Shown piece by piece: positions 35,655-47,356 of a stretch of DNA of 64,000 nucleotides. Location of the stretch: the NCBI GenBank assembly GCA_951799425.1, contig OX637399.1:11772501-11836500 (forward strand), given 5' to 3'. Below the pieces are notes generated by a model. It worked only from the letters and a program-made list of their open reading frames with translations. It ran no database searches and had not been told where the DNA came from. This stretch comes from Ilex aquifolium (Eukaryota > Streptophyta > Magnoliopsida > Aquifoliales > Aquifoliaceae). Every line of letters starts with the position of its first letter. Positions within the stretch are counted from its first letter, which is position 1. Made by a program: the position numbers and the translations under genes.

Positions 35655-37412
35655 TGGCTTGATCCGAAATGTGTACACCCAAGTGCAGACGGTCAAGTTG
35701 TAGTAATAATCCGGTTTGAGTCCGAAATCGAATCCACAGGGAACTCTTGTTGGTGTTTTGAGATAAGCAGTGGTGGAGACCTAGTAATTGTAACCCTTGA
35801 AATTTGAAGTTGTGTGATGTATGAGATTTCTTGGACAGAATATAAGATTCTTTCCAAGAGAATTTTCTAAACTAAATATGAGATAAGCTCTAATGTAAAA
35901 GAGTCACTCTTTAGTTCAAGGATCTGGACATGTAGTTAATTATTCGGTTTATTATACTTGTACTTGATAACTCAATTAACCCCTGTGTCAACAACAAGTC
36001 AATCAGAACATAAAGGTGGATTGTGAGAATTAAGACATGATTCCGATGTCTTGCTAGAAGTTTACAAGAATTGCCTGTGCCGAGACTCAACCCGTCTACA
36101 AACAAGCAAGTGTTTCTACAAGACATCCAATCATGACATTAATGCTCCATTTCCATTCTTTAATTGAAGCAAAATAATGGTGAAGATTGAAGGGTAGTCA
36201 TGCAGATCTAGCCGGAGTACTTGCCTTGAACCGATGAGTCTTTCTATGCAAGAGTTATCTATATTATAGAAAGAACTCCTGGTTATACAAAGTACCTTAA
36301 CTTTGCTAGATGCAACCAAACATTCAATAAATAGGGGAAATATAAAGCATTAAGCATAATCGAAAATGTACAGATATAACTTCCGGATAATTTATACACG
36401 TCCATCACCTCTTACTAAAGAGTGAATGAGGAACTACTCACTCTTCATGGCTTGGGTAAAGCTAAAAAAGTGAGTGATACTCATCCCTCAAAGTAGAGGA
36501 GTTACAAAGTAAATCAAACTAAACAAAGAGTCGATCTTCAACGAAGTATAAGTGAATCACGTTCCTCCCTTCACAGCTTTGGTAAAGCTCTAGAAAAGTG
36601 GAAGAGTTTCACTCTTCTAAGAAAGAAGGAAGCTCAAGCAATGGAAGTAAAAGACATAAACAATGAAAGTAGAAGAAAGTTAGTCACTTTTAGAGGGTTG
36701 CTTCCTTAACCAAAATATGGAGGGTTGTTTCCTCAACCAAAATATGAACTAACTCCCTTGATACAAGCAAATTTAACATACATCTACAACTATATGAGTG
36801 GGAGTCTAAGCTTCTATCAAGCTCTCTACCAAGTCCCTTAAGCTCTCCCACTTTGGGAGTATTTATAGGCAAGGAGAAAGGGGGGCAAGGTAGTGTGGAG
36901 GAATAGTGTAAGGCCTTCAAAGTCCAAGTGAAAGTCCCAATGTCCGGAGAGAAGATCAACCACTCTGCAGCCTGTCTGTGGAGAACATTCGAACGTTTCC
37001 TAGCGTTCAAACGTTGCCTCTGTTTTTGCTTTATGAACTTTTGAACGTTTCCTGGCGTTCAAACGTTTCTTCTGTCTTTGCTTTATGGGCGTTCGAATGC
37101 CAGATGGGGTTTAACCCTCTCACTCAAGTGGCCTGTGGTCTTCTATGGAAACCTATTTCCACACTCAATTCAGAACTTGGCGCTTTGCACTTATTATCCT
37201 GGTCCTCAAATAGTTCCAGTGGACGTTCGAACGTGAGTTGGCGTTCGAACGTTCTTGCTTTGTTCCAAGCTTCTCCAAGTTTGTTTCCTAATGTGCTGGT
37301 GTTACACTCAAGTGTGATATTTGTTGTTTTTTAGTCCTTTTTCATTTTAGGACCTGAAATATCATCACTTAAACTCCATCAAAGTAAAATTAGTCTCAAA
37401 AGGCATAGTAAA
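35655..37412 (-). repeat. L2: LTR of the L1 family, cut by element C
   Basis: It aligns with L1 over nearly its whole length. It starts TGGCTTGATCC at 35655; on the right the last 20 bp or so of the L1 end are missing because C begins at 37413. A TATA box lies on the minus strand at 36859-36868 and palindromes at 36986-37250. Whether it is a solo LTR cannot be decided here. Confidence 0.82.
36986..37250 (-). repeat. CGTTCGAACG palindrome cluster in L2
   Basis: Seven sites occur, six of them as three close pairs. The best is CGTTCGAACG repeated after 18 bp (37204-37231). They lie 120-390 bp upstream of the minus-strand TATA box, as in L1. Confidence 0.84.
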
Positions 37413-37690
37413 TGATTAACCTTAATTAGTGTATAAATTAAGATGATTAAGTAATTAATTTTGTAAGATAAAACAAGTAAATATTATGAATTATAGTTTG
37501 TGCTTAAATTAAAGTTTTAAATACTTTATGTGGAAAGTTCAGGGTCAAATGCAGAAATACTGAAGAATACAGAAAAAATGTGCAAAGCTTGAAGTAATGA
37601 AGGACCCAAGTGCAATAAAGAAACATGGACCAATAAGAAGCGGACAAGTGGCAGCCCAAGAAGCCAACACCTAGCACTACTGCAAGGCAC

Positions 37691-37770
37691 CAACCTTCCG
37701 GAAGGTTGTGCTAGGCATTGGGATGGTCCCCCTTGGCCGAAAGCTTCCCCCCCCCCCCCCTCTATAAATA
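37691..37770 (+). promoter_or_regulatory. C LTR promoter: 18-bp palindrome plus TATA
   Basis: The perfect palindrome CAACCTTCCGGAAGGTTG (37691-37708) lies 54 bp before TATAAATA (37763-37770). The 3' LTR repeats both (49641-49658 and 49706-49713). Confidence 0.78.
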
Positions 37771-38782
37771 GGGGTGCCTTGTTCATTCTTCATTCCATTC
37801 CTTTCCAAGACTTCCCAAAGACTAAATCTCCCTTCATTTGGCTGGCCATACTTGAGCCAAGAAAGCTTTCCAAAGCTAGAAAGAAAGAAAGAAAGAGAGA
37901 AATAAAAAGAAAGAGAAAGGTCAATACATAGCCGGTTTGTGATACACTTTTATTGTTACTCTGTATTTCTACATTTCTATTGTATCTTTCTATTCGGATA
38001 GTTGAACTACCGCCACTTTTGTGTCTTGAATGATAATAAAGGTGGTTGTGTTTCAATTGTTCCTTGTGAAAGAAGTTTTACAGTTTACCGTTTAATTTTA
38101 GTTGTAATGACGAATAATCACACTCCTTGTTTGTCTATAGCAATGGAGCGTGAGTAGTCGTTTATACCCTTCAAAATAGGGTAATCATATGTATAATATT
38201 GGTTAGATTATGAAAATGCTTATGTTTTATTTATATGTTTATTTATATATGTAGTATATGCTTAATGCAAGATATAGTGATGTACGTAATTCTGGTGCTG
38301 TGCCTGGAATTATGTCATTAGTGTATCACAAGACCAGCCAGATAAAGATTCACGGTGTTCTTACCGATATGGTTTGTCCTCCATTGGAACGCTGAGGATT
38401 TTCTACTGATTTGTGGTACAAAACCTAAATGATCCTCATGAATGGCTTGTCCTTCTGGGTTATTAGGGTTTCTTTACTTACTATATATAACTATATTGAC
38501 AGTCTAACAACCACAGTGTTCCTACCGGAATGACTTGTCTTCCATTGGAATATTGAGGATGTTTAACTGGCATGCATATATATATATATATATATAACTA
38601 TACTGACAGTCTAACAACCACGGTGTTCCTACCTGTATGGCTGGTCCTCCATTGGAATACTGAGGATGTTTAACTGGCATGCATATATATATCACAGATG
38701 ACCTATTGGGTGATTCAAGTATTCCTCATGAATGGCTTGTCCTTTTGGTTCACTTGAATTAGTTAATTGGTACGTCTATAAG

Positions 38783-40960
38783 TGTAACACCCCGCATTTT
38801 TTTCTTTTATATATATATATATATATGTGTATATATATATATATAGTATATAATTGTTGTAAAAATGTGGATAGGGGTATTGAAGTGTGTTTGAACTTTG
38901 TAAATTTGAAAAGTAAAGATTTAAAATGTAAATGAAAATCATAGTTGAAATTTAGTTTTAGTGAGTGAAAATATAAAATGTTAGGTCTTATAACTTGTAT
39001 TAGATAGGTTTGGTGTATAAATATGCGTTGGAGAGGTTTGTGATGGATGTGGTTAGTTTTGGAATGGATTGGAAATGGAAAACAAAAGGAATAGGCAAAA
39101 CTGGGTAAATGGTACCGGTACTGAATGGTACCGGTACTGAGTACCGGTACCCAGATTCCAGAAGGTTTCTTGTACCGGTACTGGGTACCGGTACTGAATG
39201 GTACCGGTACCGAGTACCGATACTACCGAAACCAGACTGTTTATTTTAAAGTCGCGAATTTCGGCCTCTCTCTCTCTCCCTATAAATACTTAAGGCCGAC
39301 TATTTGAGCCCCATTTCAGCCTTCTAAACCCTAGGCACCTTTAGAGAGAAAGAGAGGGAGAGAAGAACATCAAAGATAAGGAGAGATACACCATTTTAGA
39401 AGATTAAAACCCTAGATTTCTAAGATTTCACTTCTCTACTCATTCTCTTTTCTTCCATTCTTCACCCACTCTCACCCAAATCTTTTGAAAACCCTAGGGA
39501 GAGGAGATTAAAAGGAAAAGAAAGGAAAGCAAGAAGGTCTTGAAGCTTGGGTATTTGGCTAAAACTCTTGAGCGTTGAGGTAGGGGATTTCTTCCTATGT
39601 TTTTACATTGAGGCTAGGGCTAAATTATATGTATTCTTTTGGTTTAAAATCATATGTACTTGCTATTAAATACATGATTCTTGTTCCTCTTGAAATAAAT
39701 GCCATGTTTTGAACATTGTGATGGTTGGGTAACTATTAAATTTCTCTTTTTCATCTTCAAACCTTGGTTCTAAAGAGAAATGGACTTTTCCCTCTATTTT
39801 CCTTGGTATTGCTTTCAAAACTTTAGTGTTTGATATTGTACACCAAAATGTTACGTATGATGATCTCTTGCTCATTTTCTTCCATCATATTATGAAACAT
39901 TATATTAGAAATTGTGGAATTTGGTAATTCCTTGAAATGTTGATGAATTGAGAATATTTTGGTTTCCTCAATTGTATGGTTGTTGTGAGGGACTTGGATT
40001 GCCTTCGAGAGATGACGTAGAGTGTTAGAGGTTAGTCTACCCCAGTGGGGGTGAGATGGTTTCCTAGCACTTGTAGTGGGTTGTCATTTGGTAATGAAAC
40101 CACTATCGTTCACTGGCGTTCGAACAAGGGATAGTATACTTTTCCTGGGAAGGGACTCGTCACTGCCATTGGGATGGTAGACGCCCTTTCCTAAAATGCT
40201 TGTGAATGTGATTGTAATTGGTGGACTAGGTATAATCGTTGGGTAGATTCATGAGAAGCAATCAACATACATGGTACGGGGATGAACCAATATACATGAG
40301 AACATGAGATTATTATTATTGTTACGGAATGGTTTCCAACAAGTGCTTGTGGAGGTATGGGACTCCACAAGAACCTGTTGGAAATGGTTATGGTGATAAT
40401 TGTGACTGAGTTTTATGCTTCATTTAAATTATTGCGAACATTTAAAGTTGAGATCTATTTAAAATATCCTGCTTTTCCTTCAAAATGGTATATATGCTAT
40501 TTGTGAAAATGAGACCAACCGTTTTATATGCTTTTCTAAACCTTGTTTGAGTTTGGGAAGATTTTGCTACAGAGCTTCGTGCTCATCCCCTACAATTAAT
40601 ATTTTTCAGATTTGGTGCTAGAGGAGGATCTCGGCATCGACGAGTCAGGGCATTGGGAGGCTCCACTCGAGGGGAACCTAGATCCCGAGGTGGATATGTA
40701 GAGATGTAGCTTCTTTTGTACTAGACTAGGTTATTCTTTTGGACACTGTAAGGTCTAGTTTCTTTTGCTATTCCGCTGTGCTACTTCAATTAATTTTTGA
40801 GATGTAAATGCCATGGTTGGGCATATTCTTTTGGATAATGATGTAAATATGTTATGAATGATGAATGAAGTTAAATTTATTTATGGATGATATTAGTGCT
40901 CTCATGATGTAAATGGTTTTAGTATGTAATGCCGTCCAGGGTGTGTTTTGGGGCGTTACA
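38783..40960 (+). mobile_element. D1: solo LTR, TSD ATAAG
   Basis: A 2178-bp LTR from TGTAACACCCCG to GGGGCGTTACA. The perfect duplication ATAAG flanks it (38778-38782 and 40961-40965). Same family as D2 and D3. A dense GTACCGGTAC cluster lies at 39113-39225 and TATAAATA at 39281-39288. Confidence 0.93.
39113..39225 (+). repeat. GTACCGGTAC palindrome cluster in D1
   Basis: Seven sites in about 110 bp, six of them intact GTACCGGTAC, including spacing TGA, TGGG and TGAATG between neighbours and a TTCCAGAAGGTTT spacer in the middle. The last site (ACCGATAC) is mutated. The cluster ends about 55 bp before the TATA box. Confidence 0.9.
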
Positions 40961-41633
40961 ATAAGCAGCTTTCCTAAGAAGTTGCTGTGTTATGCTATAT
41001 TACCACCAGTTAACCTAAGAAGTGGCTGTGTTATGGATTAATATGTATGTACTTGCTATCAAGAGATCAATTGAATAACTCAAGTATTCCTCATGAATGG
41101 CTTGTCCTTCTGGTTTGCTTGGGTTAATCAATTGACGTAAATATAACCAGCTTTCCTAAGAAGTTGCTGCGTTATAATTTATTACCACCAGTTAGCCTAA
41201 GAAGCAGCTGTGTTATGGATTATATAAATTAGACCTGCAGATTGACTTTCCAGTAAAATGGAAGTTAATTGTTGTAAGGAAGCAGTTCCAGTAATAAACC
41301 AATATAAAGCATATGAATTCCTAAACTGAAGGGTATCTTTTATATTGTTATCACTTATACACTTTACTTACGCATTTTTATTATCTCCGCACTTTATTTC
41401 CGCATTCGATTTAAATTAAACTAGTTTTCAATCTAAGCTCACATCACAAGCTATCAAACATCATACTACTCCAAACAACAACTTTACTGTTTTTATTTAT
41501 TTTAAAATCTAAATTACTAAAACTCTTCCTGGGATCAATACTTGGACTTAAACCGAGAAAACTACAATTTGACCACTTATACTTGGGTGTATAATAATAT
41601 AATTCAGACCACTAAAAGTGTGAATCAAGTTTT

Positions 41634-41652
41634 TGGCGCCGTTGCCGAGGAG
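41634..41652 (+). other. C primer-binding site (tRNA-Asp type)
   Basis: TGGCGCCGTTGCCGAGGAG follows the LTR end after a few bases. This is the Athila-type site. Confidence 0.9.
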
Positions 41653-41862
41653 TTACGGTAATTTGAAAAAAATAAAATAAAAATAATAATAGAAAAAAAA
41701 TATATAAATATTTGTTTCTTTGTATTATATGTTTATAGTTTGTTTGTTTGCTTTTAATAGTCTCTGTCTGTTCATTCATCAGTAGGTTCGGTAAATCAGT
41801 CAACTCCTTCATCTTCATCATCTTCTTTATCTGCATCTACACAAGAATCATTTGACTTAAGT

Positions 41863-44086
41863 ATGACTCAAAACGTACCTAGGGAGGAAGAAGCTAGAGA
41901 ACAAGAAGTAATTCAAAATGTCCGACCATTAAGAGAATATCTACATCCTACAAGAACTAATGTCCCGTCATGCTTTGCTTTTCCAATAGACGCTCCAAAT
42001 ATTAATATTAAGTCAGGCACAATACAATTATTACCATAGTTCCATGGTTTAGAAGATGAAAATCCTTATGTTCATATGAAAGAATTTGAAGAAGTCTGTG
42101 GAACTTTGCAAGATAATTTTGAAATGGTCAAAGTAAGACTTTTTCCATTTTCATTAAAAGATAAAGCTAAACTATGGCTTAACTCTTTAAGAGCAAATTC
42201 TATCACAAATTGGCAAGCTTTACAAACTGAGTTCTTTAAAAAGTTTTTTCCTGTGCATCGTACTAATGCATTAAGACGTAAAATAATGAATTTTTCTGTA
42301 AAAGAATGTGAAACTTTTTATCAATGTTGGGAAAGATTTAAAGATCTTCTCCAAGCTTGTCCACATCATGCTTTTGAAAACTGGACTTTAGTCAGATTTT
42401 TCTATGATGCTCTTCCATTTGCAATGCGACAATTTGTTGAAATGATGGCTCAAGGAGAATTTATGAATAAAAACCCTGAAGAAGCATTTCAATTTTTTGA
42501 TACTATTTCGGAAAGTTCCCAAATGTGGGACTCGACTTCTTCAAATATTGTGGAAAATAAGCCATCTACATCTGAAAGAGGAAAATATATTTTGAAAGAC
42601 AATGATGATTTAAGAGCTAAAATGGCTAATCTATCTCGAAAATTAGAAGCCATGGAAATGAAAAAAGTTAAACAAGTATCTGTTGTTTCTTCTATTGATC
42701 AAGTATGTGAAATTTGTGCGTTGTTAGGACATCCTGCTCAGGAATGTCCAACTATACCTGCCTTTAAAGAAGTCTTAATTGAACAATCAAATGTTGTTCC
42801 AACTTATACTAAACCATATTCAAATCCATATTCTGAGACTTACAATCCAGGATGGAGAAATCATCCAAATTTTAGTTGGAGAAATACACAACCTACAAAT
42901 CAAACACAAGGTCCACCGCAACTACAAAATCAACCGTATTTACCTCCTCAGAAAAGAACTCTGGAAGACACTATGAATCAATTTATTCAGAGTCAAATGA
43001 ATTTTAATACTCAAACAAATCAAGCATTCAATGATTTTAAAGCTCAAACTTCGCAGAGTATTGAAGATATCAAGAGCCATCTTGCTAAGTTGACTCAATC
43101 CTTAAGTACTACAGAAAAAGGGAAGTTTCCATCTCAACCTAAACCTCCACAAAGTCAGAATCAAACTAATTATGTATCATCTGAAGCCTAGCCAATTCAA
43201 GTACAAGCAGTCACAACATTGAGAAGTGGTAAGATAATTGATAAAACTATTAAACCTAAGATTCCAAAGAACATATGTAAATCAATTCCTGTAAATGAAC
43301 CACTTGAACTTGAACCTTTAGTAAGAAAGCAAGAAGAAGTACAAAGTGAAAAAGATCTTCCATGTCCTATTCCTTTACCTTTTCCTCAAAGGGTCAAGAA
43401 ACTCTCATCTGAAAAAGATCAGTTTGATATTCTTGAGTTATTTAAACAGGTAAAGATTAATATTCATTTGTTAGATGCAATAAAACGAGTTCCTGTTTAT
43501 GCTAAATTTTTAAAAGATCTTTGCACCATAAAAAGAAGAACTAATATACCAAAGAAAGCATTTTTAACTGAACAAGTTAATACCATAATACAACATGATA
43601 CGCTTCTTAAGTACAAAGATCCGGGTAGTCCTACAGCTCATGCATCATTGGAAATTTTCAAATTGAACAAGCTCTACTAGATCTTGGAGCCAGTGTTAAT
43701 TTAATGCCATATTCGGTATATACACAACTAGGGTTAGGTGAATTGAAACCTACCAATGTTACACTACAATTAGTAGACCGATCTATAAAACTCCACGAGG
43801 AATTGTGGAGGATGTTCTTGTCCAAGTTGATCAATTCTATTTTTCAGTAGATTTCATTGTCTTAGACACTCAGCCAGTTTTGAATGCTTCCACATACATT
43901 CCTGTCATTCTAGGTAGACCATTCCTAACTACATCAAATGCATTGATAAATTGTAGGAGTGGAGTCATGAAACTTTCATTTGGAAATATGACAAGTGAAT
44001 TGAACATCTTTAATGTGATAAAGCACCCAGGTGAGGAGAAAGAAATTTGTGAGGTAGATGAAATTGATGAGATTGTAGAGGAAAAA
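41863..44086 (+). pseudogene. C gag-protease (Athila type)
   Basis: The frame from the ATG at 41863 gives an Athila-type gag: a capsid segment (KDKAKLWLNSLRANSITNW near 42160, FYQCWERFKDLL near 42320) and a short Cys motif (CEICALLGHPAQEC near 42707, a CX2CX4HX4C zinc knuckle). Then come the TTLRSGK motif (43213) and the protease (LLDLGASVNLMP near 43675, IPVILGRPF near 43900, CRSGVMKLSFGNMT near 43950). The Asp-Leu-Gly-Ala active site is usual for Athila. Breaks are TAG at 42037 and 43189, and frame changes near 43640 and 43785. Both stops look like CAG to TAG. The coding region stops at D3 and continues for about 130 bp at 46478 without reaching RT. Confidence 0.88.
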
Positions 44087-44586
44087 TGTAACACCCCGCA
44101 TTTTTCTTTTATATATGTATATAGATATATAGTAAATAATTGTTTTAAAACTGTAGATATATGTAGTGACATAAGAATAAACCGTAGGAATAAATACTAT
44201 GGAGATAATTTGATTGGGAAGTTTACGTGTCGAAGATGTTTAAACTTGGAAAGGGTGAATAGACAAGTTTCTAAAGGTTTTTAGGTCAAAATAATGCTTC
44301 CATTGAATCCGGAAGGTCGAACAACCTTGGGAGAGGTAATATGAGGTGTATTGGAAGCTAGGAAGTATTTTGGAGTTAAAACCCACTTTAGAGTGAAATT
44401 GGGTAAAAAGTATCTTGGACACCTTCTAGTATTTTAGCCATAACTTTTTATCCTTACATCCAATTGATCTGATATTTGTACCGTAGATAGTATACATCTA
44501 GGGCTACAAAAGTGTATCTCTTGGAAATTTTCCAATTCGACCTCTAAATGGGTCAAAACTGCCCTGAAAGTCGAAGCAGCTAAACA

Positions 44587-44652
44587 GTACCGGTACCGAA
44601 CAGTACCGGTACCCCCGAACCAGTAGCTAATTGGTACCGGTACCCGGTACCC
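44587..44652 (+). repeat. GTACCGGTAC palindrome cluster in D3
   Basis: Three sites and a GGTACCCGGTACC variant lie before the TTTAAAAC box near 44699. Confidence 0.85.
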
Positions 44653-45404
44653 TTTGACTGGAGCCTTCCCGAACAGTAAAAAAGTCGGGATTTTGGGTTT
44701 TAAAACCCCATTCCAAGCCCTATTTGCCCCATTCTTCATCTCATCCTCACCACAAACATCTTAGAGCCCTAGGAGGAGATAAAGAAAGGGAAAAACACCA
44801 AGATCAAGATAGATTCACACCTCATAGAAATCAAAACCGAAATTCCTCAAGAACACCATTCTTCTCCTCTCTTCCTATACACTTTCACTACACTCTTACC
44901 CACATCTCTTAGAACCCTAAGAGAAGACAAGAAGGAGTAGGAGAAGAGAGGAAGGAGATCTTTGGAGCTTGGGTTAGCTTACAACTCTTGGATTCAAGGT
45001 AGGGGTTTTCTTTCACTCACTTACATTGATGGCTAGGGTATTTATATATGTATGTTTTGGCTATCAATGGTATATATATATGTTATGGAATCATCATCTC
45101 TTAGGCTTTTTGGCAAAGATTACATGTTTTGAACAAAGTTAGGGTTTAATACCCATGAAATCTTTTTTCTAGTTTTAAAACCCTAGTTTTTGGGAGAGTG
45201 ATGTATTTCTTCTTAAATGCTTCTTTATTATGAACTTCAAAAACCGTAGTTGTTTGTGTTGGGTAGAAAAATGATGTTATTGTGATCTCATGTATTTTCT
45301 TTGTTGGTTGGGGAATTGTTACATAATATATCTTGGGGATTTCGGAGAGATACTTGTAAAATGATATAAATATTGGAATGGTATGCTTGGTTGGGTTGTT
45401 TGTG

Positions 45405-45860
45405 ATGCCTTGAGGGTGAGAGGTTCCTTATAAGGATGCTCATGCCAAGAGAGGAGAGTATGTGATTTCCCTCAAGAGGTTCCTTATAAGGATACTTGAG
45501 TTTGTGATGCCTTGAGGGTGAGAGGTTCCTTATAAGGATGCTCATGCCAAGAGAGGAGAGTATGTGATTTCCCTCAAGAGGTTCCTTATAAGGATGCTTG
45601 AGTTTGTGATGCCTTGAGGGTGAGAGGTTCCTTATAAGGATGCTCATGCCAAGAGAGGAGAGTATGTGATTTTCCTTAAGAGGTTCCTTATAAGGATGCT
45701 TAAGAAACTAAGCCTTGAGGGTGAGAGGTTCCTTATAAGGATGCTCATGCCAAAAGAGGACAGTATGTGATTTTCCTCAAGAGGTTCCTTATAAGGATGC
45801 TTGAGTAACCAAGCCTTGAGGGTGAGAGGTTCCTTATAAGGATGCTCATGCCAAAAGAGG
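45405..45860 (+). repeat. Minisatellite in D3
   Basis: About four and a half copies of a unit near 105 bp, each made of two related halves. Every half contains GAGGTTCCTTATAAGGAT, with the perfect 12-bp palindrome TCCTTATAAGGA; nine copies of it are visible. Confidence 0.88.
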
Positions 45861-47113
45861 ACAATATTATATAATGTGTGGGAAATGGTTTATATTTTGA
45901 AAATGAATGTTTATTAGAATTGGTTATTATTGTTCATTTCTAGTACTATGGCTACTTAAACTTGAGATCAGTTGTGAAATGTCATTGTTTTACTGCAAAG
46001 ATTATGTATGCTATTTGTGAAATGAGACCGGCCGTTTTAAATGCTTTTCTAAACCTTGTATGGGTTTGAGAGAATTTTTCTACAGAGCTTCGTGCTCACC
46101 CCCTACTGCTAACATTTTTCAGATTACCCGCTTGAGGAGGACTTAAGGGTCGAGGAGCCCGCTACTTGGGAGACTCCACTTGACGGGAGTGTGGATCCCG
46201 AGGTGGACGCGTAGAGTGACCTCCTTTCCTTTTTGTACTAGACTAGGATATTCATTTTGAACCTTGTAAAGTCTAGTTTCCTTTTGTAATTCCGCTGCGC
46301 TACATTATTGGATTTTTGGGATGTAAAGGCCAAAATGGGTCTATTCTTTTGGGATAATGCTGTAAATTTTATGGATGACTTTATGAAGTCTTATTTATTG
46401 ATGGATTATTTTAGTGCTCTCATGATATGAATGTTTTAGAATGTAATGCCGTCTAGGGTGTGTTTTGGGATGTTACAAAAAATTTAACACCTTTTCTTAT
46501 TCTGACCCTCTACAAGTTTGTCTAATTAATTATGTTATTGATAATGGAAATCCTGATGTACAATTTTATGCTGATTTGTTAAATTCTTTGCAGAAAGTAT
46601 CAGGGAATGTAAGAAATTCTACTTGGGAACTTATAGTAGTTAGAATTTATTTTTTTTATGTTGTTTTTTTTCATTTCTTTTATATAGTTTCTTTATTTGT
46701 CTTTTATATTAGAATCTTATACTATAAATATCTCTCGCTGCAAGACCTTATTAGCAATTTTTTATTTTCATCTTATATAGTGAGGCTAATATTTAAATTA
46801 AGTCGGGGAGATATGAGTGTGAATTTACTTTTTATTTTTAGAATAGTAATTTTGATTTAAAAATTATGTTCGTCTTTGTAACTGGAAGACATTAAAGAAT
46901 CAGATAGTGAGTCAATTTTCAATAATTTTTGAGTCATTTTTTAAAAAGTTAAAAAATGGACGAAAAATTATTTTGGTTAAGTTTAATTTTACTACGTTAC
47001 TTTCCAAAAGATATACATATGTTGATCATGCAAAAAGCTAGATAAGTTAGAAAATTAGAAATTTTTGAAAGCCAAGACCCCTGTGTGGAGAAAGTACATT
47101 TGCTAAATGCTGA

Positions 47114-47356
47114 AGGTCAAAGCGTCTCGGTGGGTGTGTAAGATGTGGTCGTTTAGAATATTTGAGACAATATAATCAGTGTGTGAAACCAATTTCAGGT
47201 CGAGCGTCAGATCGTTTACGGTGGATTAGGTATAGGCAGAGTAAGGATTATCCTGAGGCGTCATCATATTCCACCCCGATGTTAACAAGATACGTGAGGA
47301 ATGAAGTTAACCATATCAATAATGTTATTGAACCAAATAGTTCTGACACTGACTAG
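47114..47356 (+). pseudogene. Unrecognised ORF with Cys motif in C
   Basis: An open frame of 80 codons with CVRCGRLEYLRQYNQC near its start. The two leading Cys have zinc-knuckle spacing (CX2C), but the His and last Cys are not at knuckle positions. It continues with a basic stretch (RLRWIRYRQ) and ends in PNSSDTD followed by TAG. There is no start ATG in the expected place. It is not part of a normal Athila pol. It could be captured sequence or a decayed gag-like ORF. Function unknown. Confidence 0.35.

Larger units (their letters stand above)
37413..41627 (+). repeat. C 5' LTR (interrupted by D1)
   Basis: It runs from TGATTAACC to GTGTGAATCA, about 2.03 kb once D1 and its duplication are removed. 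The CTATAAATAG box at 37761-37770 follows a run of 14 C; the 3' LTR has only 7. From 38340 to 38770 and again after D1, imperfect repeats around ATGGCTTGTCCT and CCATTGGAATACTGAGGAT occur. A stem-loop equivalent lies at 41530-41557. Confidence 0.87.
44087..46477 (+). mobile_element. D3: solo LTR, TSD AAAAA
   Basis: A 2391-bp LTR from TGTAACACCCCG to GGGATGTTACA, flanked by AAAAA (44082-44086 and 46478-46482). The duplication is low-complexity but the interrupted coding sequence supports it. GTACCGGTAC sites lie at 44587-44652. It carries a minisatellite not seen in D1 or D2. Confidence 0.9.

Noticed and set aside
45288-45647. 119-codon ORF with repeated peptides
   Set aside because: Produced by the D3 minisatellite read on the opposite strand.
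47114-47356. Cys motif as evidence for an integrated pararetrovirus
   Set aside because: The knuckle spacing is incomplete and no RT, movement or coat protein sequence lies nearby.
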